Shown: positions 1 through 7,238, counted from the stretch's first letter. The stretch is DNA of 9,667 nucleotides from an uncultured Lachnospiraceae bacterium (GCA_946566415.1 CAMNWW010000064.1:1-9667), one strand, 5' to 3'. The notes: a model not told the origin generated them from the letters alone. Made by a program: numbers and translations.

Positions 1-147
1 CAGCCGAACTAATACATCAAGCGATACCATCTCATTTTTTGTAAGCTTTGCAAACGTACTCGTGCTAAGCCTTGCTGCCATCCTTAATTGAGTTTTTGAT
101 ATATTCCTTTCTTTCATTAGTTCCCACAAACAATCAAATTTTATCAT
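1..147 (-). CDS. Cro/CI-like helix-turn-helix regulator, N-terminal part
   Basis: This reading frame is open from 147 to the window edge, giving 49 residues with the C-terminus missing. It begins MIKFDCLWELMKERNISK and continues with a helix-turn-helix pattern (KTQLRMAARLSTSTFAKL, then KNEMVSLDVLVRL). That layout is typical of the short Cro/CI-type regulators of Firmicutes (HTH_26-like), which bind DNA and often sit on mobile or accessory DNA. I placed the start at ATG 147 because family members usually begin M-I-x-(F/Y)-D; GGGAG lies about ten bases upstream. An in-frame ATG at 153 is also possible but is only four bases from GGGAG. The gene lies just downstream of a TnpV remnant and is AT-rich compared with the rest of the window, which suggests acquired DNA. 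Its target and the rest of the protein are not visible. Confidence 0.62.
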   Translation of the reverse strand, partial: MIKFDCLWELMKERNISKTQLRMAARLSTSTFAKLTKNEMVSLDVLVRL

Positions 148-183
148 GCCCATCTTTCTCCCATTCAAATATACATGAATATT

Positions 184-375
184 TTACCAGTAAAATGCCC
201 AATTTTCAACAATCACTTTCGTTTTCACGAAACATGAAGGTTCTATAATCCACTTAACAAATCTTTCCTCTGCCTGTTCCTGTACCATCAGCAGATGCTT
301 CTTTAATTCTCCCGATAACAGCAATCCTGAATAAATTCCTCTCCCATAATTCTTCAAATAAGACTTCCGCATCAA
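184..375 (-). pseudogene. Decayed TnpV-like fragment of a mobile element
   Basis: The frame encodes about 63 residues. A stretch of roughly 40 (MRKSYLKNYGRGIYSGLLLS followed by GELKKHLLMVQEQAEERF) resembles the middle of TnpV proteins, small proteins of unknown function carried by clostridial transposons such as Tn4451. Full family members are around 110-130 residues, with an N-terminal section before the YLK-(E/N)-x-R motif and a C-terminal section containing a VTE-LKA stretch. Both are missing here. An in-frame TGA lies at 385-387, only three codons above the TTG at 375, and the C-terminal 20 residues look unrelated to the family. No convincing ribosome binding site precedes ATG 372. I read it as a relic marking an old insertion downstream of def. 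It could be a short unrelated ORF, but the local match is specific. Confidence 0.55.
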
Positions 376-422
376 TCCAAACTTTCATTTTTATACCCAA
401 ATCGTACCCACCGCCAATCAAA

Positions 423-464
423 GAATCCCCGCAAGCCTTGAAAAATCAAGGATTGCGGGGATTT
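423..464 (-). terminator. Strong hairpin terminator after def
   Basis: A stem of about 18 bp (424-441 with 446-463) has one mismatch (435/452) and a four-base loop at 442-445. The outer half is GC-rich (ATCCCCGCAA with TTGCGGGGAT). It starts about 18 bases after the def stop codon, so it most likely ends the priA-def transcript. The T-rich tail is better on the plus strand (TTTTCCCTTT) than on the minus strand (ATTCTTTGATT). It may therefore work in both directions or act mainly as a 3'-end-protecting stem. Confidence 0.78.
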
Positions 465-481
465 TCCCTTTCACTCGAACT

Positions 482-955
482 CTATTCTTCCTCACGGTCG
501 TCTACGTCGTGAAGCTCGCCTTCCACCTTTTCCACATAGAGATGACCGTCCAGATGCTCCAGTTCATGGCAGATCGCCCGGGCCAAAAGCTCTTCGCCCT
601 CGATCTCAAACTCTTCCATCTCCTCGTCGAGAGCACGCGCTTTCACATAATTCGGGCGCGTCACTACGCCGGATTTGCCCGGTACGCTTAAGCACCCCTC
701 TTCTCCGGTCTGCTCTCCGTCCGTCTCCAGTATCTCCGGATTCACCATCACGATCGGGCCGTCTCCCACATCAATCACCACAATCCGTTTCAGGATGCCT
801 ACCTGCGGCGCCGCAAGCCCCACTCCGTTTGCCTGATACATAGTCTCCAGCATGTCCTCGATAAGTACCTTCGTCCGAAGCGTCATTTTCGTCACTTCCT
901 TACAGGTCTTTGTGAGCACCTCGTCTCCAATTTCCCTAATTGTCCTTATAGCCAT
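482..955 (-). CDS. def: Peptide deformylase
   Basis: This metalloenzyme removes the formyl group from the N-terminal methionine of nascent proteins at the ribosome. The 157-residue length is normal for the short Gram-positive/clostridial forms. All three family motifs are present: GVGLAAPQ at residues 44-51, EEGCLS at 85-90 with metal ligand Cys88, and HELEH at 130-134 with ligands His130 and His134 and catalytic Glu131. The third motif is usually HExDH, so Glu133 replaces the common Asp. The C-terminus is acidic (DDREEE). AGGAGG lies eight bases before ATG 955. It follows priA after 63 nt, the usual Firmicutes order, but fmt does not follow; a terminator does. A 22-nt hairpin repeat sits in the priA-def gap, 25 nt upstream of the start codon. 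Confidence 0.96.
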   Translation of the reverse strand: MAIRTIREIGDEVLTKTCKEVTKMTLRTKVLIEDMLETMYQANGVGLAAPQVGILKRIVVIDVGDGPIVMVNPEILETDGEQTGEEGCLSVPGKSGVVTRPNYVKARALDEEMEEFEIEGEELLARAICHELEHLDGHLYVEKVEGELHDVDDREEE

Positions 956-980
956 CTTCCATTCCTCCTTACCTTGTGAA

Positions 981-1002
981 CTTCATCGCCGAATAGGCGA
1001 TT
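981..1002 (-). repeat. 22-nt hairpin repeat, copy 1 (priA-def gap)
   Basis: This 22-nt sequence is identical to 6476-6497. Its core is ATCGCC-GAATA-GGCGAT, a perfect 6-bp inverted repeat around a five-base loop. It lies in the transcribed gap between priA and def, ending 25 nt before the def start codon and just upstream of the AGGAGG. It is not followed by a T-run, so it is not an ordinary terminator. Its position suggests an mRNA element near the ribosome binding site, or a dispersed intergenic repeat that happened to land there. Confidence 0.8.
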
Positions 1003-1018
1003 AAGTTACGGTGTCCCT

Positions 1019-3247
1019 TTAAAACACCTGTACCGGATCGAAATCAAATTGAATCCGTATCTTATCAAATCCTTTATTAATCTCAATATATTGTTCCATT
1101 TTATCCTTCATTTCAACCAATATCGGGCGGGATTTGTGTTTTAGGTATAAAATCCTCCGATATACATCTTTTACCTTTCCCACGTGGGGGCTGGCAGGTC
1201 CGATAACACCGACCTGACGCGGCTTCGCCAGAGCCGTCCCATACTGCCTTAGATAATACATCCCCTTTTCCAAAAGGGCTTCGTCCTCGCTTGACGCCAG
1301 CACTGCCAGAAGATGTTTGGCCGGCGGATAGCCCATCAGCTTGCGATAATCCATCTCTTCCTGATAAAACGCCCGGTAATCCTGCCTGGCCGCCGTCTGT
1401 ATACTGTAATGATCAGGGCTGTAGGTCTGTATCACTACTTCCCCCGGCTCCTTCCCCCGGCCCGCCCTTCCGGCCGCCTGGGTCAAAAGTTCAAACGTAC
1501 GCTCCGCCGCCCGGTAATCTTCCGCATAGAGAGACATATCCGCGGCCAGTATCCCTACCAGAGTCACATTGGGGAAATCATGCCCCTTGACGATCATCTG
1601 CGTCCCTACCAGTATATCCGCCTCCTCGTTGGCAAATGCCGCAAGTATCTTTTCGTGCCCTTCCTTGGAACGCGTCGTGTCAAGGTCCATCCGAAGCACT
1701 CTGGCGGCGGGGAACTCCCTCTTCACCAGCTCTTCAATCTGCTGCGTCCCCGCGCGGAAACCGCTGATATGCCGGGAGCCGCATGACGGACAGATATTCA
1801 CTGTCGGCTCCTCATGTCCGCAATAGTGGCAGACAAGCTTTCCATTCTTATGCGCGGAAAGAGAAACATCGCAATGAGGACATTTTACTACATATCCGCA
1901 AGACCTGCAAGAAAGGAAACCCGAATACCCTCTCCGATTCAGAAACAGCATGATCTGCTGCCCCTTTTTCAGCCTGTCCTTCATCAGATGGCGCAGCATT
2001 TTGCTCAAAATAGAACGGTTTCCCTCAGAAAGCTCTTTGCGCATGTCCGCCGTATATACCTGAGGCAGCAGCCTTCCCGCCGTGCGTGCCTTCAGCTCCA
2101 TCATGTGGATGCTCCCCGTCTGGCAGCGGTAAAATGCTTCCAACGACGGGGTCGCCGACCCCAGCACCACACTGGCCCCTTCCAGGTCCGCCCGCTTTTC
2201 CGCCGTCTCCCTTGCATGGTATCTCGGAACCTGCTCGCTTTTATACGCCGACTCATGCTCTTCATCGATCACGATCAGCCCCAGATCCGGAAAAGGCGTG
2301 AAAAGCGCCGATCTGGGACCGATCATTACATCCAGTTCTCCATTTTTTGCCCGCATCATCTGGTCATAACGTTCTCCGGCAGATAGACGTGAATTCATGA
2401 TAGAGACTCGATCGCCGAAACGACGGTAAAACCTCATCACCGTCTGGTAAGTAAGCGCGATCTCGGGAATCAGTACAATCGCCTGACTCCCCCGGCGCAC
2501 CACCTCGCGGATCATTTCCATATAAACCTCTGTCTTCCCGCTGCCTGTGATCCCATACAAAAGATAGGTCCTATAATCGCCGTTTTCATAATCCCTGCAG
2601 AACGTCTCGATCGCCTGAACCTGTTCTTTTGTATAAACCGGCTTTTTCTCTTCCCGGTTTGTCTCCCTGACCGGATTGCGGTAGACCTGATGAAAGCTTA
2701 CCTCCAACACCTTCTGTTCCTCCAGCGCACGCACCACAGGCAATGTGATATTCAGCTTCTTTGTCACCAGAGAATAATCGATCTCCTCGTCATCCAAAAG
2801 CGCTGCCATGAGCCTCGCCCGGGCTTTCTGATTCTTATGAAGGTACTCTTCCAGCTTTTTCTTCCCTTCTTCCACGGAAATCAGCCGTCTTAATATTCTC
2901 TGCTCCTTTGCCTGCTCCGTCCTCCGGATAGGAAGGACCGTCTTAAGCGCCTGAATCATCGTCCCTCCGTACGACTCCTTCATCCAGGCGGCGAGGGCGA
3001 CCAGCCTGGACTCGATCGCCACACTCCGCCCGGCAGGGCGCAGGATTTCTTTCATCTTTTCTTCATCGTACCCGCAGGTTTCGGAAAATCCTACTACATA
3101 CCCTCTTGTCAGACGATTTCCCATCCCGAACGGCACTTCCACTTCCATGCCGACCGCAAGCGTCTCTTCCAGCGCCTCAGGCACCCTGTATTGAAAAATT
3201 TTATCTAGTTTTTCATGTGTAATATCTATAATAATATCCGCAAACAT
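1019..3247 (-). CDS. priA: Primosomal replication-restart helicase PriA
   Basis: PriA is a 3'-5' superfamily 2 DNA helicase that recognises abandoned forks and reloads the replicative helicase. The 742-residue product shows, in order: an N-terminal DNA-binding domain (1-105), Walker A GITGSGKT (232-239), Walker B VIDEEH (326-331), GSATPS (363-368), four Cys pairs binding two zinc ions (C447/C450, C456/C459, C473/C476, C486/C489), GTQMIVKGHDFP (548-559), and motif VI QAAGRAGR (590-597). The frame stays open 29 codons upstream into murE, but I chose ATG 3247. It gives the expected start MFADIIID, follows GGTGG, and leaves one base after the murE stop at 3249, so translation is probably coupled. 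The protein is complete, with no missing catalytic motif. The next gene is def, 63 nt downstream. Confidence 0.97.
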   Translation of the reverse strand: MFADIIIDITHEKLDKIFQYRVPEALEETLAVGMEVEVPFGMGNRLTRGYVVGFSETCGYDEEKMKEILRPAGRSVAIESRLVALAAWMKESYGGTMIQALKTVLPIRRTEQAKEQRILRRLISVEEGKKKLEEYLHKNQKARARLMAALLDDEEIDYSLVTKKLNITLPVVRALEEQKVLEVSFHQVYRNPVRETNREEKKPVYTKEQVQAIETFCRDYENGDYRTYLLYGITGSGKTEVYMEMIREVVRRGSQAIVLIPEIALTYQTVMRFYRRFGDRVSIMNSRLSAGERYDQMMRAKNGELDVMIGPRSALFTPFPDLGLIVIDEEHESAYKSEQVPRYHARETAEKRADLEGASVVLGSATPSLEAFYRCQTGSIHMMELKARTAGRLLPQVYTADMRKELSEGNRSILSKMLRHLMKDRLKKGQQIMLFLNRRGYSGFLSCRSCGYVVKCPHCDVSLSAHKNGKLVCHYCGHEEPTVNICPSCGSRHISGFRAGTQQIEELVKREFPAARVLRMDLDTTRSKEGHEKILAAFANEEADILVGTQMIVKGHDFPNVTLVGILAADMSLYAEDYRAAERTFELLTQAAGRAGRGKEPGEVVIQTYSPDHYSIQTAARQDYRAFYQEEMDYRKLMGYPPAKHLLAVLASSEDEALLEKGMYYLRQYGTALAKPRQVGVIGPASPHVGKVKDVYRRILYLKHKSRPILVEMKDKMEQYIEINKGFDKIRIQFDFDPVQVF

Positions 3248-3248
3248 C

Positions 3249-4778
3249 TTACCACCGGTTACTCTCTGCTCTTTCCACCAATTCATGGTCGTCCATCGGA
3301 TAACGGACTCCCTGTATCTCCTGGTACGTCTCATGCCCTTTTCCCACGATTAAGACCACATCGAACGGTTTGGCCTCTTTGACGGCGTATGCTACCGCCT
3401 TAGCCCTGTCAGGAATCACGCGGCATGAACTCTTGGCATCCCACGCAGGACTGGCCTCCTTCATCCCTGTAAGAATATCCTCTATAATCTTCTCCGGCTC
3501 CTCAAATCTGGGATTATCTGAAGTGACCACTGTGAAATCCGCGAGCCTTGCCGCTGTCCTTCCCATTTCCAGCCTGCGGCTTTTTGCACGGTTTCCCCCG
3601 CAGCCGAAGACCAAAAGTATCCGGCGCGGGCTGTATATCCTAAGTGTGTTCAGGACATTTTCAAGGCTCATGGCATTGTGGGCATAATCTATATAGCATA
3701 CAATCTTTTTTTTGAGAAGAATACGTTCCATCCTTCCCTTAACTTGCGCCTTTTTCAAATATTCCTTTCCTGCCGCGCATCCAATCCCAAGACAATCAAG
3801 GACCTGCAGAGCTGCAAGAGAATTGTATACATTAAACAGGCCCGGCATATGAAGGGTAAATTCCTCCCCTCCCGCTATAAAAGTAGTTTCCGGTCCTTCC
3901 TCCGCCGTCTGGAAACGGATCTGCTTTGCCCTCAGCACATGATCTTCTCCCAAACCTTCACCCGTTACGGTCTCACTCAGACACGAAAACCCGTATTTCT
4001 CACACGTCGCCCGCCGGAACATATAGCTCCACTGAATATCGTCCAGATTACCGATCCCGATCCGGCACTGGCGGAACAGACAGGACTTACAGTACCGGTA
4101 TTCCCCGATACTGGCATGTTCCCCCGGACCTATATGGTCTTCCCCGAAATTTGTAAAGACTCCGGCTAAAAAGGGGATTCCCTCTATCCTCTTCTGCTTT
4201 ATTCCTTGGGAGGACACTTCCATCACCGCATACTCGCAGCCTTCCTCCACCATTTTAGCAAAATACTTCTGAATGGTAAAGGACTGAGGCGTTGTATTCT
4301 TAATCGGAACTTCCTTTTCCCCGATCCGTATTCCCAGAGTACCGATCAGTCCCGTCCGATGTCCCGTATCTTCCAACATTCCCCAGAGCAGACAGGCCGT
4401 TGTGGTCTTTCCCTTTGTTCCGGTGATTCCGATAACTTTTAACTTTTCGGCCGGATATCCGAAATATGCGGCGCTCATGTGCGCCAGCGCCTCCCGTCCA
4501 TCTTTTACCAGCAGAACGACAGTTTCAGCCGGAAAAGGAATCTCCCTGCCATCCAGCACCAGTTTTTCCACCACCAGAACCTTGACTCCCCGCTCGCCGC
4601 AGACCTCCCGGATATACCGGTGTCCGTCGTCTGCATCTCCTGTAAGACAGACGAATATATCCCCTTTTTCCGCATTTCTGGAATCATAAGAGATACCGCC
4701 GATCTCCCAGTCTTCTGCCGATCTTAGTCCATAGATCCACGCATATTCCAATCCGCGGACCAGCTCCCGCAACTTCAT
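3249..4778 (-). CDS. murE: MurE-like UDP-MurNAc-tripeptide ligase with DNPR motif
   Basis: Mur ligases of this group add the third stem-peptide residue to UDP-MurNAc-L-Ala-D-Glu in the cytoplasm, using ATP. The 509-residue product has ATP loop GITGTKGKTT (117-126), NTTP (161-164), EVSSQ (187-191), a likely carbamylated Lys231 (EYRYCKSCLF), DYAHNAMSLENVL (364-376), FGCGGNR (391-397), DNPR (421-424) and GKGHE (479-483). In characterised MurE enzymes DNPR marks meso-diaminopimelate specificity, so I infer that substrate. Departures from typical MurE are HNAM for HTPD, GNRAKS for GDRDKG, and EDHIGPGEH where DHLDYH is usual. The start is ATG 4778, six bases after AAAGAGG; ATG 4784 directly abuts that site and is less likely. 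It ends one base before priA and follows a second MurE-like gene after 156 nt. It may be the housekeeping MurE or a paralogue; that needs the rest of the genome. Confidence 0.88.
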   Translation of the reverse strand: MKLRELVRGLEYAWIYGLRSAEDWEIGGISYDSRNAEKGDIFVCLTGDADDGHRYIREVCGERGVKVLVVEKLVLDGREIPFPAETVVLLVKDGREALAHMSAAYFGYPAEKLKVIGITGTKGKTTTACLLWGMLEDTGHRTGLIGTLGIRIGEKEVPIKNTTPQSFTIQKYFAKMVEEGCEYAVMEVSSQGIKQKRIEGIPFLAGVFTNFGEDHIGPGEHASIGEYRYCKSCLFRQCRIGIGNLDDIQWSYMFRRATCEKYGFSCLSETVTGEGLGEDHVLRAKQIRFQTAEEGPETTFIAGGEEFTLHMPGLFNVYNSLAALQVLDCLGIGCAAGKEYLKKAQVKGRMERILLKKKIVCYIDYAHNAMSLENVLNTLRIYSPRRILLVFGCGGNRAKSRRLEMGRTAARLADFTVVTSDNPRFEEPEKIIEDILTGMKEASPAWDAKSSCRVIPDRAKAVAYAVKEAKPFDVVLIVGKGHETYQEIQGVRYPMDDHELVERAESNRW

Positions 4779-4870
4779 ATGCATCCTCTTTTCGATACTT
4801 TCCGTCTGCGGAAGCCTTATTTTCTCTTTTTACGATCCGCAGTGCTCTACTGTTACTTTATGCAAGCAAA

Positions 4871-4903
4871 CAGGAAGTGTGACATCAGCCGCAACACTTC
4901 CTG
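4871..4903 (-). other. Inverted repeat between the two Mur ligase genes
   Basis: Perfect 10-bp arms, CAGGAAGTGT (4871-4880) and ACACTTCCTG (4894-4903), flank a 13-base loop. It lies in the 156-nt gap after the divergent Mur ligase, 32 nt past its stop codon. On the minus strand the stem is followed by GTTTGCTTGC, a poor T-run, so it could be a weak or partial terminator, an RNA-processing or stability stem, or a protein site. I see no convincing promoter between it and the next start codon, although the gap is long enough for one. Confidence 0.5.
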
Positions 4904-4934
4904 CTCCTCTTCCTGCACTTTTTTGCACTGCCCT

Positions 4935-6452
4935 CTACAGCTCGCCCCGGTCATAAGCCGCGAGAAATTCTTTTACATATTGTACGTCAGATTTACAGTC
5001 CAGATATTCGGAACCGTATTTCTGCCGCGTCTCATTTCCCTTACCTGTGATCAGAAGGATCGTCTTTCCTTCGGCCTCCTTCATCGCCGCAAGTATCGCC
5101 TCGCCTCTATCCTCTATCATCGCGTAAGGACATCCCTCGGCCTCTACGTACTGTGCGATATCCCGCGAAATATCGTCCACCGGTTCATATCCCGGATCCT
5201 CCGCTGTCAGATAGACTTTTTTCGAGTACCGTCCCGCGATCGTTCCCAGGTCATGCCTACGAATGAACGCTTTTTTCCCCGGACATCCAAAGATGGATAC
5301 GATCTTATAATCAGGATATTCATCTTTCGTTGAGGAAAACAATTTATCAAAACTAAGCTTGTTATGGGCATAATCCACGACTGCGATGAGTTTCTTATCC
5401 GCGCTGGCATATAACTCCATCCTGCCGCTGGATCTTGCCCGGTACAAACCACTGTGCATATATTTTTTCGGAATTCCTGCCAATATAGACGCCGCGATCA
5501 CTGCCAGCGCATTCTCCACATTGAAAAGTCCCGGCATCGTCAGCCGGAATTCCTCGTCAAATTCCGCCGTCCTTACCATGAACACCGTCTCATGTCCGTC
5601 TTTTTCGATATCATATCCATACACATCCGCCCCCGCATCCTTGGTACTAAAGGTCAGGACTTTGCCGCTTGCCGCAGCCGCCTCCAGGATCCGGTCTGCA
5701 CAGTCTGCGTCAAGATTCACCACCGCATTGTCCGATTTTTCAAAAATCCGGAGCTTCGACGCAAAATAATCCTCAAAATCCGGATGCTCGATCGGGCTGA
5801 TATGGTCCTCAGAAATATTGAGGAACACGCCCACGTCCAGCCGCATATTGTCCACCCGATTGTATTTCAGCGCCTGCGAGGATACCTCCATCTCCACAAA
5901 ACTAATACCGCTTTCTACCGCGTGACGGAAATGTTCCTGCAGCTCCACCGCTTCCGGCGTGGTGATGTGGGACTCCTTCTTTATTATACCGTCATAAATA
6001 TCAATAGAAGAAATGACCGCGCTCTCTTTCCCGCCGACTGCCTCCATATAGTCGTCCACGATCGCCTTCATATAATATGCTGAGGTAGATTTGCCCTTCG
6101 TCCCCCCGATTCCGATGACTGTGAGTTCCTTCCACGGCGCATTGTTAAACTTTTCTGCCAGAGGCGGCATCGCCAAGCGGATATCGTCCACGATAAAATA
6201 CGGCACGTCCGCCTTGGTATCATACTTCTTCTCACTGATATATGCCGCCGCGCCCTTCTCGATCGCCTCGTCCAGATACTCTGCCTTAAATGCCGCCCCC
6301 TTGCAGATAAATAATGTATTTTCCACAACCTGCTTAGAATCATATGTCAGGTATTCCACAACCGTATCTTCCATCCCGCAAGAATAAAACTCTTTCATCA
6401 TACGCTCATTCTCAAGCAGGAGCGCATAATCCTCCAACGTATATTTCTTCAT
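4935..6452 (-). CDS. Divergent MurE-like Mur ligase, altered specificity motif
   Basis: This 505-residue member of the ATP-dependent Mur ligase family has three domains: an N-terminal nucleotide-sugar-binding part (1-110), a central ATPase domain and a C-terminal amino-acid-binding domain. Visible motifs are GIGGTKGKST (114-123), HITTPE (162-167), EVSSQ (189-193), likely carbamylated Lys233 (DYFASK), MPGLFNVENA (306-315) and DYAHNKLSFDKL (360-371). The specificity position reads EDPG (418-421) rather than DNPR, and GKGHE is GKGNE (470-474). It should therefore ligate something to a UDP-MurNAc peptide, but probably not meso-DAP in the usual way; L-Lys, L-Orn or another acceptor are possible. 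ATG 6452 follows GGAAGAGG closely; TTG 6455 is an alternative. It sits 81 nt after the racemase, with a 22-nt hairpin repeat just upstream. Family confidence is high; substrate confidence is low. Confidence 0.86.
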   Translation of the reverse strand: MKKYTLEDYALLLENERMMKEFYSCGMEDTVVEYLTYDSKQVVENTLFICKGAAFKAEYLDEAIEKGAAAYISEKKYDTKADVPYFIVDDIRLAMPPLAEKFNNAPWKELTVIGIGGTKGKSTSAYYMKAIVDDYMEAVGGKESAVISSIDIYDGIIKKESHITTPEAVELQEHFRHAVESGISFVEMEVSSQALKYNRVDNMRLDVGVFLNISEDHISPIEHPDFEDYFASKLRIFEKSDNAVVNLDADCADRILEAAAASGKVLTFSTKDAGADVYGYDIEKDGHETVFMVRTAEFDEEFRLTMPGLFNVENALAVIAASILAGIPKKYMHSGLYRARSSGRMELYASADKKLIAVVDYAHNKLSFDKLFSSTKDEYPDYKIVSIFGCPGKKAFIRRHDLGTIAGRYSKKVYLTAEDPGYEPVDDISRDIAQYVEAEGCPYAMIEDRGEAILAAMKEAEGKTILLITGKGNETRQKYGSEYLDCKSDVQYVKEFLAAYDRGEL

Positions 6453-6475
6453 CAACCTCTTCCTTTCCTTATTCC

Positions 6476-6497
6476 CTTCATCGCCGAATAGGCGATT
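6476..6497 (-). repeat. 22-nt hairpin repeat, copy 2 (racemase-Mur ligase gap)
   Basis: This is an exact copy of 981-1002, in the same orientation relative to transcription, with a 6-bp stem and five-base loop. It ends about 23 nt before the ATG of the divergent Mur ligase, close to its AGGAAG-type ribosome binding site. The sequence just downstream is also alike in the two copies (GATGAAG, nine variable bases, then an AAGG-rich stretch). Confidence 0.8.
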
Positions 6498-6499
6498 CG

Positions 6500-6531
6500 A
6501 TTCAGGGATCCCGAATGCCCCGCATGAGGGG
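6500..6531 (-). other. Two small stem-loops after the racemase gene
   Basis: Two short inverted repeats stand in a row right after the racemase stop codon. One is CCCC-GCATGA-GGGG at 6518-6531; the other is a near-palindrome around GGGATCCC with ATTC/GAAT arms at 6500-6516. With the repeat at 6476-6497 they make three successive small hairpins in an 81-nt gap. None has a T-run on the minus strand, so readthrough is expected. They may tune mRNA stability or relative expression of the two neighbouring genes. Confidence 0.4.
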
Positions 6532-6533
6532 TT

Positions 6534-7238
6534 TCATCCTCGAAGCTTCGCCCCGGAGCGCAGGATTGCTTCCTGCACCAAAACATCCATCGCGTCAATA
6601 CAGCTCGCCGGCACCGGGTAATATTCCTTAAATACCGAGATCTCCGTACATGCAAGAATGACCGCGTCGCATCCCTGACCCATCAAATCCTCGTAGGCTG
6701 TGTCGAATTTCACTCTGTCCCCAGTCCTGCCTCCCTTAATATCGTCATAGATCAAAGACATCACTTCCCGCTGCGCTTCATCATGCGGAACAGCGGCCAC
6801 GATCCCCTGCCGCTCGCATGCCCGGTGATAAGTCCCCGTCTGTATCGTGCCGTCCGTCCCCATGATACCGACTTTTTTAGCGTCAGGATGCAGCTCCATC
6901 ACATAACGGACGCTTTCTTCCACCATATTAATAATGGGAACCCTCGTCGCCGCCTGAATCTCCTTAAGGAAATAGTGGGATGTATTGCAGGGTATCGCGA
7001 TATTGCCCGCTCCCATCCTTTCCAGGTCCTTCGCATCCTTCGTTATAGCACGAAGGAAATTCCCCTTGCGCCCGCTTAGTATCGCCTCCGTCCTGTCCGG
7101 CATCGACGCATGGCTTAAGATTACCATATCAATATGTTCCTGGTCGGACGAAGCCTTTGTCCGCGCAATCACCCTGGCATAAAAAAAGCTGGTCGCCTCC
7201 GGTCCCATACCGCCGATCACTCCTAATTTCTTCAGCAT
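6534..7238 (-). CDS. Aspartate/glutamate racemase family protein
   Basis: The family interconverts L and D forms of Asp or Glu without a cofactor, using two cysteines. The 234-residue protein has the usual length. It shows GVIGGMGPEAT at the N-terminus (6-16), substrate motif MPDRT (46-50), first catalytic Cys84 in PCNTSH and second catalytic Cys197 in LACTEIS. The GGMGP-MPDRT combination is more typical of the aspartate racemase branch (RacD/YgeA-like) than of MurI, so D-Asp is my first guess. YgeA-type broad racemases share these features, so the amino acid is not certain. GGAGG lies six to seven bases before ATG 7238. The gene starts 17 nt after the ATP-grasp ligase, with its ribosome binding site in that gap, so co-transcription is very likely. 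It would supply the D-amino acid for the neighbouring ligase. Confidence 0.88.
   Translation of the reverse strand: MLKKLGVIGGMGPEATSFFYARVIARTKASSDQEHIDMVILSHASMPDRTEAILSGRKGNFLRAITKDAKDLERMGAGNIAIPCNTSHYFLKEIQAATRVPIINMVEESVRYVMELHPDAKKVGIMGTDGTIQTGTYHRACERQGIVAAVPHDEAQREVMSLIYDDIKGGRTGDRVKFDTAYEDLMGQGCDAVILACTEISVFKEYYPVPASCIDAMDVLVQEAILRSGAKLRG

Noticed and set aside
168..173. TATATT as a -10 box for the small regulator at 1-147
   Set aside because: No -35-like hexamer lies 16-18 bases upstream and the region is AT-rich, so the match carries little weight.
1814..2386. Open plus-strand frame of 190 codons inside priA
   Set aside because: It lies wholly opposite the conserved helicase and zinc motifs of priA. 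Its translation is rich in Arg, His and Pro with no family pattern, as expected for the antisense of a real gene.
3248..3334. 29-codon N-terminal extension of priA
   Set aside because: It overlaps the end of murE, has no matching PriA sequence, and the internal ATG 3247 gives the expected MFADI start with GGTGG before it.
4779..4784. Upstream ATG 4784 for the DNPR Mur ligase
   Set aside because: AAAGAGG directly touches it, leaving no spacer, while ATG 4778 has a six-base spacer and gives the start MKLRELV.
4800..4835. Plus-strand stem (TTCCG-TCTG-CGGAA) followed by a T-rich stretch, like a terminator
   Set aside because: The stem is only 5 bp and no plus-strand gene leads into it. On the minus strand it has no T-run.
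5454..6083. Open plus-strand frame of 209 codons opposite the divergent Mur ligase
   Set aside because: It is an antisense shadow. The minus strand carries clear Mur ligase motifs throughout, and the plus-strand product shows no recognisable domain.
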